Source: DASWIG01 sp036397835 (lineage in GTDB: Bacteria; Acidobacteriota; Thermoanaerobaculia; Multivoradales; J023). From it: a stretch of 14,081 bases of DNA. Shown here piece after piece: positions 1-5,794 of the stretch. The stretch is from contig DASWIG010000225.1 in assembly GCA_036397835.1 (NCBI GenBank), positions 1-14,081 of the forward strand. The letters are read 5' to 3'. The number at the start of each line of letters is the position of its first letter. The stretch's first letter is position 1. The notes beneath the pieces are model-generated. The model ran no database searches and was not told the origin of the DNA. It worked only from the letters and a program-made list of their open reading frames with translations. Position numbers and translations under genes: made by a program.

Positions 1-1
1 C

Positions 2-349
2 GTCGGCTGCGGCTTTACCGACGAGACGATCAAGCGGCTCCATGACTCGTGGGTTGGCGGCGGCGGGGCGGCGCGCTTTTGCCGCGTGGCGCTGATTCCC
101 GTTTGGGAGGAAGAGGTCAAGGAGCGGTTCCCAGCGATCGAGTTCCTGACCTACGAAGACCCCGACAAGGAAGTGCGGCAGTTTCTCGAGTGCGTGATCG
201 CCGCGCGCAGCGGAGTCCGCGAGTCGTGGCCTGCGAGCCTGGAAGCCTCGGATCTCTACCGGCAGATCTTCCTTTCCGTGAGCGGCGATCCGCCCGTGCA
301 GCGGATGCTCACGGAGCCGTGGTCGTGCAAGGGAATCCGGCGCGGCTGA
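2..349 (+). CDS. C-terminal part of a SIR2-like domain protein (5' end outside window)
   Basis: The frame is open from the left edge and ends at TGA 347-349, leaving about 115 residues of C-terminus. Only internal GTG/ATG codons are present, so the true start lies outside the window. The remnant begins VGCGFTDETIKRLHDSW. After a Gly-rich stretch follow a strand (RVALIPVWEEEVKERF), then AIEFLTYEDPDKEVRQFLECV. This order ('G-x-G-F-x-D-x-x-I-x-x-L', then a strand with an aliphatic-Pro turn, then 'I-x-F-x-x-Y-x-D ... F-L') recalls the last part of the NAD-binding SIR2-like fold found in many bacterial STAND/defence proteins. Catalytic residues would lie upstream and cannot be checked. A Gfo/Idh-type oxidoreductase C-terminus is an alternative. 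It converges on the acyl-CoA synthetase with a 4-nt gap. Confidence 0.4.
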   Translation, partial: VGCGFTDETIKRLHDSWVGGGGAARFCRVALIPVWEEEVKERFPAIEFLTYEDPDKEVRQFLECVIAARSGVRESWPASLEASDLYRQIFLSVSGDPPVQRMLTEPWSCKGIRRG

Positions 350-371
350 GAGCCTACCGTGCGCCTTCCCT
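330..371. terminator. Hairpin spanning two convergent stop codons; possible bidirectional terminator
   Basis: The left arm AGGGAA (330-335), GGCGC (339-343), GGCT (344-347) pairs exactly with AGCC (351-354), GCGCC (361-365), TTCCCT (366-371). This gives 15 base pairs with a 3-nt bulge, a 6-nt bulge and the loop GAG. It contains the stop codons of both convergent genes (347-349 and 354-356). No T-run follows on either strand, so intrinsic termination is only a possibility. It could instead protect 3' ends. Confidence 0.4.
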
Positions 372-2507
372 GAGCGCTGTGACCGCGGCGCGGATCTCGT
401 CGACCGCCTCGGGGTTGCGCAACGTCGAGGTATCGCCGAGCGGCTCGCCCTCGAGGATCGCCTTCAACATCCGCCGTACGTACTTGCCGCTGCGCGTCTC
501 GGGGAATTGCGACACGACGACGTAGCGGGACGGCACCGCCAGGCCGCCTTTCTCGTCGCGGACCAGCTCGTCGAGACGGCGCAGGTCGTCCTCGGTGATC
601 TCGCGGCCCGGAACAAGGATGAGGAAGGCGAGCGGCGTCTGTCCTTTGATCGCGTGCGGCGCCCCCACCACCACGGCGTTGCCGATCGGTGAGTCGAGGT
701 TCAGGGTCTTGTCGCGGAGGATGGCGCCTTCGATCTCCTCGGTGCCGATGCGGTGACCCGACACGTTGAGCACGTCGTCGGAGCGGCCGTGGAGGGTGAA
801 GGAGCCGTCCTCGTAGCGGCGGGCGTAGTCGCCTTGAGTGTAGGCGGGGCTGCCCGGCCAGCGGCTGAAGTAGACGTCGGCGAAAGCTTCGCGGTTGCCC
901 TCCCAGTCCGGCGAGCCCAGGCGTTCGGCGTCGCCCCAGATCGTCCGCGCGAGGTAGGGATAGGGTTCGGTGAGCACGATCTCGCCCCGTTCCCCGACCG
1001 CCGCCCGGCGCCAGTCGAGCGTGCGTCCGTTCTCGTCGGAGGACCGCGCCACCCGGACCTCGGCGGCGATCCACGGCAGCGCCCAGGTCCTGGCGTCGGG
1101 CCGCAGGTCGCCGGACTCGGCCCAGGGGCGGCTGAGCACCATGCCCCCGTGCTCGGTCGCCCAATAGGAATTGAGATAGCGCCGGCAGATCTTCTCCATG
1201 GCGAACTCCTGGACCGCGGGCGAAACGGGCTCGGCGCAGAAGGTGGCCACCTTGAGCGAGGAGAGGTCGTACCCGGCCAGCTCTTCGACGCTGCGGGCGT
1301 CGGCCATGACCGATCTCAGGAAGGTGGAACCGGCTTTGAAGATCGTGGCCCCATGGCGCTCGACGATCGACGCGAACCGGGTGGTGAAGGGATAGAGGGG
1401 CGAGCCCTCGGCCTGAATGGACGTGATCCCGGTCGCCAACGGCGCCGCGATGAGGTACGACTGGCCGGTGATCCATCCCGGGTCGGCGACGGTGAAGATG
1501 CGGTCGGAGGGCCGCACGTCGAAGACGACGCGCATCGTGCGGACCAACCCCGCGAGCCACCCGCCGTGGACGTGGACGACGCCCTTGGGCTTGCCCGTCG
1601 AGCCGGAGGTGTAGATGATGAAGAGCGGCCAGTCCGCGTCAACGGGCACCGGCGGGATTCTCGCCGCGAGTACCCGCCAGAGCTCCGGGTCGGGGAGGTC
1701 GATGAGCTCGCTTTCGGAGGCGATCGACGGCGCGGCCCGGAGGATCGCGTCCGTGGCCTCCCGGAGCAGCTCGTGAGACCACCGATCCCGGCCGCCCATT
1801 CGGACCGGCTGGCCCGTGACGCGGACCACCACCACGGTCTCGACGTCGAGGTCGCCGTTGAGCTCGAGGGCCTCGTCGACGTACTGGCTCTTGTACGCGA
1901 CCGCCTCGCCGTGGCGATAGCCGCCGTCGGCAGTGATGACGACCCGCGCCCCGGAGTCGGCGATCCGATCGCCGAGCGTCTTGGCGGAGAAGCCGCCGAA
2001 GACCGGCGTGTAGATGATTCCAAGCCTCTTCGCGGCTTCGGTGTAGAAGACCTGCTGCGGGACGTTGGGGAGGTTGAACGCCACGCGGTCGCCCTTCGCG
2101 AGCCCCAGCCCGCGCAACACCTCGGCGGCTCGAACGGTCTCGTAGAGGAGCCGGCGGTAGCTGACGGATTCCTGGTGCTCCGGCCGCCGCCCGCCGGCGT
2201 CCCAACGGTCGCTCTCGAAGATGAAGGCGGGGTGCTCGCCGCGGCCCGCGAGGACGTTGCGGTCCACCTCGTTGAAGCAGGCGTTGGTCAGGCCGCCGGA
2301 GAACCACCGATAGAAGGGCTCGCGGCGTTCGTCCAGCTCGGCCGTCCATGGCCGCCAGCCGGCGTCGAGCTCGGCCGCTTCGATCCGCGCCCCGTCGCGG
2401 GCCGACCAGCCGCGCCAGACGCCATGCTCCAACCGGATCCAGCGCTGCGCCCCGGCGTCGTACCAGTGGAGATCGCGGGCCGCCTCGTCGCCGTGGAGTC
2501 CTCTCAT
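354..2507 (-). CDS. AMP-forming acyl-CoA synthetase, acetyl-/propionyl-CoA synthetase type
   Basis: This 717-residue ANL-superfamily enzyme activates a short carboxylic acid with ATP and CoA through an acyl-AMP intermediate, in the cytosol. Residues 299-309 carry the ATP-grip loop YTSGSTGKPKG, 448-455 are YWATEHGG, 559-560 the ribose-binding GD, 574-586 the hinge GRSDDVLNVSGHR, and 673-675 SGK with the adenylation lysine K675. The N-terminus has the WFSGGLTNACFNEVDR block (68-83) typical of acetyl-CoA synthetases. All core motifs are intact. The YWATEHGG block (acetyl-CoA synthetases usually have WWQTETGG) and the DSPIGNAVVVGAPHAIKGQTP segment recall the synthetase domain of propionyl-CoA synthase, so propionate, 3-hydroxypropionate or acrylate are plausible substrates besides acetate. 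That assignment is from memory. The ATG at 2507 lacks a strong ribosome site. Stop TAG is at 354-356. Confidence 0.9.
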   Translation of the reverse strand: MRGLHGDEAARDLHWYDAGAQRWIRLEHGVWRGWSARDGARIEAAELDAGWRPWTAELDERREPFYRWFSGGLTNACFNEVDRNVLAGRGEHPAFIFESDRWDAGGRRPEHQESVSYRRLLYETVRAAEVLRGLGLAKGDRVAFNLPNVPQQVFYTEAAKRLGIIYTPVFGGFSAKTLGDRIADSGARVVITADGGYRHGEAVAYKSQYVDEALELNGDLDVETVVVVRVTGQPVRMGGRDRWSHELLREATDAILRAAPSIASESELIDLPDPELWRVLAARIPPVPVDADWPLFIIYTSGSTGKPKGVVHVHGGWLAGLVRTMRVVFDVRPSDRIFTVADPGWITGQSYLIAAPLATGITSIQAEGSPLYPFTTRFASIVERHGATIFKAGSTFLRSVMADARSVEELAGYDLSSLKVATFCAEPVSPAVQEFAMEKICRRYLNSYWATEHGGMVLSRPWAESGDLRPDARTWALPWIAAEVRVARSSDENGRTLDWRRAAVGERGEIVLTEPYPYLARTIWGDAERLGSPDWEGNREAFADVYFSRWPGSPAYTQGDYARRYEDGSFTLHGRSDDVLNVSGHRIGTEEIEGAILRDKTLNLDSPIGNAVVVGAPHAIKGQTPLAFLILVPGREITEDDLRRLDELVRDEKGGLAVPSRYVVVSQFPETRSGKYVRRMLKAILEGEPLGDTSTLRNPEAVDEIRAAVTALREGAR

Positions 2508-2516
2508 GAACGTTCC

Positions 2517-2548
2517 ATTCTATAGAAGAAGGCGGCGAGCGGTGACCA
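2517..2548 (-). promoter_or_regulatory. Weak promoter candidate for the acyl-CoA synthetase, with palindrome TTCTATAGAA
   Basis: On the minus strand TATAGAAT (2524-2517) lies 9 nt upstream of the ATG at 2507, so any transcript from it would be nearly leaderless. This fits the absence of a clear Shine-Dalgarno site. TGGTCA (2548-2543) sits 18 nt further upstream as a poor -35. The -10 is embedded in the perfect 10-bp palindrome TTCTATAGAA (2518-2527), which could equally be chance. Confidence 0.25.
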
Positions 2549-2597
2549 GTGGCCCTCAGTAAGGCGAGGCGTCCGCCGCAGAGAAATTTGCGCGCGG

Positions 2598-2620
2598 CGG
2601 CGCTCTCGAATAGAGCGCCG
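2598..2620. repeat. Perfect 9-bp inverted repeat in the divergent spacer
   Basis: CGGCGCTCT (2598-2606) and AGAGCGCCG (2612-2620) are perfect reverse complements around a 5-nt loop, CGAAT. The repeat lies in the 198-bp spacer between two divergent genes, 85 nt before the sigma-like gene. It may be an operator, a 5'-leader hairpin or a weak terminator. No T-tract follows. The rest of the spacer (2508-2705) holds no convincing -35/-10 pair on the plus strand. Confidence 0.45.
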
Positions 2621-2692
2621 TCCGTCTTCGTATGTGGAAAGCAACAGGCGGCCACCGAGGAACGTCCGACGCAGTCGCACCGGCCGCCCCAC

Positions 2693-2698
2693 AAGGAG
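2693..2698 (+). promoter_or_regulatory. Ribosome binding site AAGGAG of the sigma-like gene
   Basis: AAGGAG ends 7 nt before ATG 2706. It fixes this start over an upstream in-frame codon at 2634, which would add 24 residues of Arg/Pro-rich sequence running through the spacer. Confidence 0.75.
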
Positions 2699-2705
2699 CG
2701 TAGCC

Positions 2706-3728
2706 ATGGACCCGATCTTCACCGAGTTCGTCCGCTCGCTGGATCCGGGAGAGGAGCCTGAAGCCGAGAGCTTCGCGAAGCTCTGGAGCACGCTGCGCGG
2801 AGCGCTCTTCAACGAGATGAAAAAGCGCCGGCTGTGGCAGGTCCACCCCAGCCGTCTCGGCGTCTTCGGCCGCGCGAGCTGGTCGGAGCCCGGGGCCTTC
2901 GAGGAGCTGACGAGCGACTGCTACGTCTATGTCTTCCTCGATCGCCTGCCGGCCTTGAAGGCCCAGCTCGCGGGCAAGGACAACGTCGAGGGCCTGGTGT
3001 TCCGCAACGTCCGCAACTTCCTCCACGACGCCGGGAAGAAGAACGACCCGCTGGGCTTCCACACCTTCAGCGTGCTGCGCCGGGCGGTGCGGCGCCTGGT
3101 GGACCGCGGCGTCCTCGCCACGGCCGACGCCCGTCTCGGCCGCGGCACCGTGCTGGCATTCGCGGGCGCGGTCGGCGGGGCGCCCGCCGACCGCGCCGAG
3201 CTCGAGCCGCACGTTCGCACGTGGTGCGACGAGCTCGCCATCGACATCCTCGCCGGCCGCGGCCGCCGTCTCGCGAGGGTCGTCCGCGTCCTGGCCGGGC
3301 GGATCGCCGGCCTGCCGGCGCACGGCGTCGCCGCCGTCCGCTTCGGGGACCTGGCGGACCTGACCACCGGCGCCGTGCGGAGGCGGTGGTCCGCCCTGAG
3401 GACCCTGGAAGGCGGCGAGACGGCGTTCGAGAAGGACGACGACGGAAGCGTGCGCCGGGTGCGTACGGTGCGGCCGGAGGCAGCCTTCGAGGAGCGCGAG
3501 TCGTTCGCCGGGCTCTGCGCCCGCGTCGACCGGTCGCTGCGGCGGCAGCGGACGTCGGAGGCCCTGCGCCGGCTGTGGGGCCTCCTGCGCCGCGACGCCG
3601 AGGACGGCGAAGACGAGCGTGCGCCGTCGCACCGCCAGATCGCCCGCGTCCTCGGGGTGACGCGTCATCAGCTCGCGGGGCTGCTCGGCGTCCTCGGGAA
3701 GTGGGTCGCCGAGCTTCCGGCGGCCTGA
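2706..3728 (+). CDS. Orphan sigma-factor-like regulator (region 2-like and region 4-like segments)
   Basis: The protein has 340 residues with no signal peptide or membrane segment. Residues about 63-112 (GAFEELTSDCYVYVFLDRL through EGLVFRNVRNFLHDAGKK) have the spacing of sigma-70 region 2: an acidic 'E-E-L-x-x-D' helix, an aromatic helix, then 'V-x-R-N-V-R-N-F-L-x-D' like the promoter-melting segment. Residues 307-336 (PSHRQIARVLGVTRHQLAGLL) form a clear helix-turn-helix like region 4. About 190 residues separate the two, with a charged, Arg-rich centre (188-256), much longer than the linker in ECF sigma factors. I cannot name a family. It is probably a divergent sigma factor or a sigma-derived DNA-binding regulator. 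No anti-sigma gene is adjacent; a small hypothetical gene follows after 117 nt. Start chosen by the AAGGAG site. Confidence 0.6.
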   Translation: MDPIFTEFVRSLDPGEEPEAESFAKLWSTLRGALFNEMKKRRLWQVHPSRLGVFGRASWSEPGAFEELTSDCYVYVFLDRLPALKAQLAGKDNVEGLVFRNVRNFLHDAGKKNDPLGFHTFSVLRRAVRRLVDRGVLATADARLGRGTVLAFAGAVGGAPADRAELEPHVRTWCDELAIDILAGRGRRLARVVRVLAGRIAGLPAHGVAAVRFGDLADLTTGAVRRRWSALRTLEGGETAFEKDDDGSVRRVRTVRPEAAFEERESFAGLCARVDRSLRRQRTSEALRRLWGLLRRDAEDGEDERAPSHRQIARVLGVTRHQLAGLLGVLGKWVAELPAA

Positions 3729-3781
3729 ATCCCCCCGACCGGACGTAATCTCGGGCGTAATGTCCGCGGCGTAGCCTGGGG

Positions 3782-3787
3782 TATAGT
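3782..3787 (+). promoter_or_regulatory. Possible -10 element upstream of the small hypothetical gene
   Basis: TATAGT in the 117-bp spacer (3729-3845), 58 nt before the start codon. No recognisable -35 at 16-18 nt spacing. The spacer also has CGTAAT twice, 12 nt apart (3744-3749, 3756-3761). Weak evidence. Confidence 0.2.
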
Positions 3788-3845
3788 GACGCTCCGTTGA
3801 GCTTCCCTGGGGGGCGAAACCGTTGACCTTCCCGAGGAGAAGGAC

Positions 3846-4166
3846 GTGGATTGGGGATACTATTGCCGGACGTGTGGTGAGAGCAGCGAACCGATGTTCG
3901 AGCGGCTGGAGTCGCTGTGGCAGCTCTACCGCGAGGCTCAGCGCGAGTTCAACGCGAGCTACGAGGACGACACCATGGTGACGGAGACGCTGGACGTCGG
4001 CGTGGTGGCCTTCCTCGCCTACCACCTCGAGCACGACGTGTGGGCCGAGTGCGAGGACGGCGTCCTGCGGCTCGGCACCACCAGGCCCTACCAGGGCTCC
4101 CTGCTGCCGGAGAGGTTCACCGGCGCCCAGCGCCGGCGCGCCGGCCCGTCCGACAAGCCGCGCTGA
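3846..4166 (+). CDS. Small hypothetical protein with N-terminal CxxC
   Basis: This 106-residue protein starts at GTG with GAGGAG (3834-3839) 6 nt upstream. It opens MDWGYYCRTCGESSEPMFERLESLW: one CxxC pair (C7, C10), then an acidic helical stretch with several aromatic residues, and a Gly/Arg-rich tail. A single CxxC could bind half a zinc ribbon or iron, or form a dimer zinc site. I recognise no family. An ATG start within the frame near 3894 would remove the CxxC, but the ribosome site favours the GTG. Stop TGA 4164-4166 lies 4 nt from the stop of the convergent secreted-protein gene. Confidence 0.6.
   Translation: MDWGYYCRTCGESSEPMFERLESLWQLYREAQREFNASYEDDTMVTETLDVGVVAFLAYHLEHDVWAECEDGVLRLGTTRPYQGSLLPERFTGAQRRRAGPSDKPR
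4120..4136. repeat. Perfect 7-bp hairpin in the 3' coding end, next to a convergent junction
   Basis: CCGGCGC (4120-4126) and GCGCCGG (4130-4136) pair perfectly around the triloop CCA, 27 nt before the stop of the small hypothetical gene and 34 nt from the stop of the convergent gene. The position resembles the hairpins at 330-371 and 12187-12211. In DNA this GC-rich a 7-bp stem alone could be chance. Confidence 0.3.
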
Positions 4167-4170
4167 CCGG

Positions 4171-4929
4171 CTAACGCAGGGGGCGCACCTCGACGTTCTC
4201 GAAGCGTACGACCGAGACCGTGCGCATCTTGCCCTCCACGAAGCTCGGCGTGATCTCGTCGACCCGCCACTTGTCGCCCTCGACGCCCAGGTTCTCCTGG
4301 TCGGAGAAGAGCACCCCGCCTACCCGCCGGTGGTTCACGGCGCGGCGGAAGCGCAGCCCGCCCGGCCGCCCCTGGAAGCTGTAGGCGAATTGCTCCACGC
4401 GCCCGCTCTCGGGGTCGAACCAGTAGAGGTACTCGTCCTCGGCGTCGGTCGAGGAGCCCGGCGCGAAGGTCACCTTGACCTTGTGCAGCTCGCGGCCGTC
4501 CCAGGTCTCGCGTCCGAGGTCTTCCTTGAAGACGCTGGGGTCGTTCAGGCGGTAGGGCAGGAAGGCGAAGTAGACGCGGGCCATCACCCAGTCCCTGAGC
4601 CCCTGCGCGTCGCCCGGCTCGACGGCGGCCGGCGCGCCGTCCTCCCAGCGCGCGAGCTCCTCGCCGGTCCACCGCACCCGGCGCTCGCGGCGGCCCGCCT
4701 TGCCGCTCACCTCGTAGTCGAAGCGGTCGCCGTCGACCAGGGCGCGCACGTGGAAGCAGCCGGAGAGCGAGCAGACGTCGAGCTCGGTCTCGCTGGCGCG
4801 GTAGAGCTCGCCGCCGTGGAAGGCGATCGCCTTGTCGACGATTTCCAGGCGTTCGACCTGCTCCGCCGCGGACGCGGGCAGGGCCGGTAGCGACAGGATG
4901 GCCGTGACGAGGAGGACATGGGGCTTCAT
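4171..4929 (-). CDS. Secreted DUF6503-like protein
   Basis: The protein has 252 residues. The N-terminus MKPHVLLVTAILSLPALPASAAEQ is a standard signal peptide with likely cleavage after ASA or SAA (about residue 21), so the product is periplasmic or exported. The mature part begins with a helix (VDKAIAFHGGELYRAS), then alternating strands including a C53/C58 pair, FDYEVSGKAGRRERRVRW, EYLYWFDPESGRVEQFAYSF and GGLRFRRAVNHRRVGGVLF. This order and the 'Y-x-x-P-E-[ST]-G/H-x-x-x-x-x-A-Y-S' block resemble the DUF6503/LolA-like beta fold of unknown role. Start choice is uncertain: ATGs at 4938 and 4941 add 3-4 residues, and none has a good ribosome site. Upstream extension to 5247 would run antisense through the cytochrome gene and is rejected. 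Divergent from the heme lipoprotein. Confidence 0.7.
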   Translation of the reverse strand: MKPHVLLVTAILSLPALPASAAEQVERLEIVDKAIAFHGGELYRASETELDVCSLSGCFHVRALVDGDRFDYEVSGKAGRRERRVRWTGEELARWEDGAPAAVEPGDAQGLRDWVMARVYFAFLPYRLNDPSVFKEDLGRETWDGRELHKVKVTFAPGSSTDAEDEYLYWFDPESGRVEQFAYSFQGRPGGLRFRRAVNHRRVGGVLFSDQENLGVEGDKWRVDEITPSFVEGKMRTVSVVRFENVEVRPLR

Positions 4930-5040
4930 GGCGATCATCATAGCGCTCGTCAAGGCTCTGTAAAAGGAGCAGGGACGGACAACCTCTCTCGGACCGGGAA
5001 CGTAGCAAGGATGAATGTCCTCCTCATAGGAACGAAAGTC

Positions 5041-5397
5041 ATGCGTCACGGGGTCAACGCTCTCCTCTTCGTCGTGCTGGCGGTGGCGGCCGCCGCCTGC
5101 ACCTGGGTGACCGGCGTCCCGACCGCCGACCTTCCGGCCGCGCCGGCGGCCGTGCCCGCCGCGACGCCCGCGGCGCAGCCCGTCGCCGAGCAGGTGGACT
5201 TCGCGTCCCAGGTCCTGCCCATCGTCCGCCGCTGCGAGCCCTGCCATTTCGAAGGCGGCAAGATGTACGCCGAGCTGCCGTTCGACGATCCGGCGACCGT
5301 GCGCCGTCTCGGCGAAGCGCTCTTCACCCGCATCAAGGGACCTGACGAGCAGGCCCTGCTGCGCGCCTTCTTCGCCCAGCCGGCCCCGGAGTCGTGA
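5041..5397 (+). CDS. Lipoprotein with a single c-type heme site
   Basis: The protein has 118 residues. The N-terminus MRHGVNALLFVVLAVAAAAC is a lipoprotein signal with the acylated Cys at position 20. An Ala/Pro-rich linker (30-50) follows, then a compact domain with heme motif CEPCH (65-69). Close behind is GGKMYAELPFDDP, whose Met75 may be the second ligand, and a helix ending FTRIKGPDEQALLRAFF. The short 'CxxCH-x-x-G-G-K-M-Y' domain resembles small cytochrome-c-like modules of Acidobacteriota and Planctomycetota, probably electron carriers at the outer face of a membrane. AGGAA (5028-5032) lies 8 nt before ATG 5041. An upstream ATG at 5011 would put 10 extra residues before the signal and lacks a spaced ribosome site. 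The last 65 nt overlap the convergent PTPS-like gene. Confidence 0.75.
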   Translation: MRHGVNALLFVVLAVAAAACTWVTGVPTADLPAAPAAVPAATPAAQPVAEQVDFASQVLPIVRRCEPCHFEGGKMYAELPFDDPATVRRLGEALFTRIKGPDEQALLRAFFAQPAPES

Positions 5398-5782
5398 CGG
5401 CCGCCGGGACGGGCGCCTCGTAGGTCGCCCAGGCGACCGGGCTTTCCCGCAGGGTCACCCGCAGGGTGCCGGAGAAGATCGCGGCGACCCGCTCGCTGAT
5501 CTTCTCGTGGAGGTAACGGCAAAGGAACTCGGTGGTCGTGTTGACGCCCTGGAACTCGGGCAGCTCGTCGAGGTTCTTGAACTCCATCGGCCTCAAGATC
5601 TCCTGCAGCGACGACTGGGCGCCGCCGAAGTCCACGATCAGGTTGTGCTCGTCGAGCTCGTCGGTCAGGTAGGTGACGTCGACCTCGAAGGTGATCACGT
5701 GCATGAGCTGAGCCGGTCCGAAGATCTCTCCGGAGAGAGAGTGCGCGCATTTCCAGTAGTCACGAAACGTCAGCGAGTACAT
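5333..5782 (-). CDS. 6-pyruvoyl-tetrahydropterin synthase/QueD-like protein with altered active site
   Basis: The 149-residue protein has a T-fold core over residues 1-122. Recognisable family blocks are KCAHSLSGEIFGPAQLMHVITFEVDV, LIVDFGGAQSSL, NLDELPEFQGVNTTTEFLCRYL and the late substrate-anchor Glu in RESPVAWATY (E113). Canonical QueD/PTPS have three zinc histidines (one in 'AAH', two in 'HGH'), a catalytic Cys and an 'L-D-H-x-N-L' histidine. Here H14 and H28 remain, the second His of HGH is Ile, the Cys position has none, and LDHxNL reads MEFKNL. It therefore belongs to a divergent subfamily ('GPAQxxH', 'NTTTE') I recall from actinobacteria, of unproven reaction. ATG 5782 has GAGGAG 6 nt upstream. 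It is last in the operon, 11 nt after the decarboxylase. The 26-residue basic tail overlaps the antisense cytochrome gene. Confidence 0.8.
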   Translation of the reverse strand: MYSLTFRDYWKCAHSLSGEIFGPAQLMHVITFEVDVTYLTDELDEHNLIVDFGGAQSSLQEILRPMEFKNLDELPEFQGVNTTTEFLCRYLHEKISERVAAIFSGTLRVTLRESPVAWATYEAPVPAAVTTPGPAGRRRRAAGPARQVP

Positions 5783-5788
5783 GAGGTT

Positions 5789-5794
5789 CTCCTC
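5789..5794 (-). promoter_or_regulatory. Ribosome binding site GAGGAG of the PTPS-like gene
   Basis: GAGGAG on the minus strand overlaps the stop codon TAG (5796-5794) of the upstream decarboxylase gene and ends 6 nt before ATG 5782. It decides the start and suggests translational coupling. Confidence 0.8.

Noticed and set aside
753..2525. 590-codon open frame on the plus strand opposite the acyl-CoA synthetase
   Set aside because: Its product is a compositionally biased Arg/Val/Gly/Glu string without motifs, while the minus-strand frame has every synthetase motif. It is a high-GC antisense shadow.
4930..5247. N-terminal extension of the DUF6503-like protein by 106 residues
   Set aside because: The extension runs antisense through the heme lipoprotein, is Gly/Arg-rich, and would bury an evident signal peptide in the middle of the protein.
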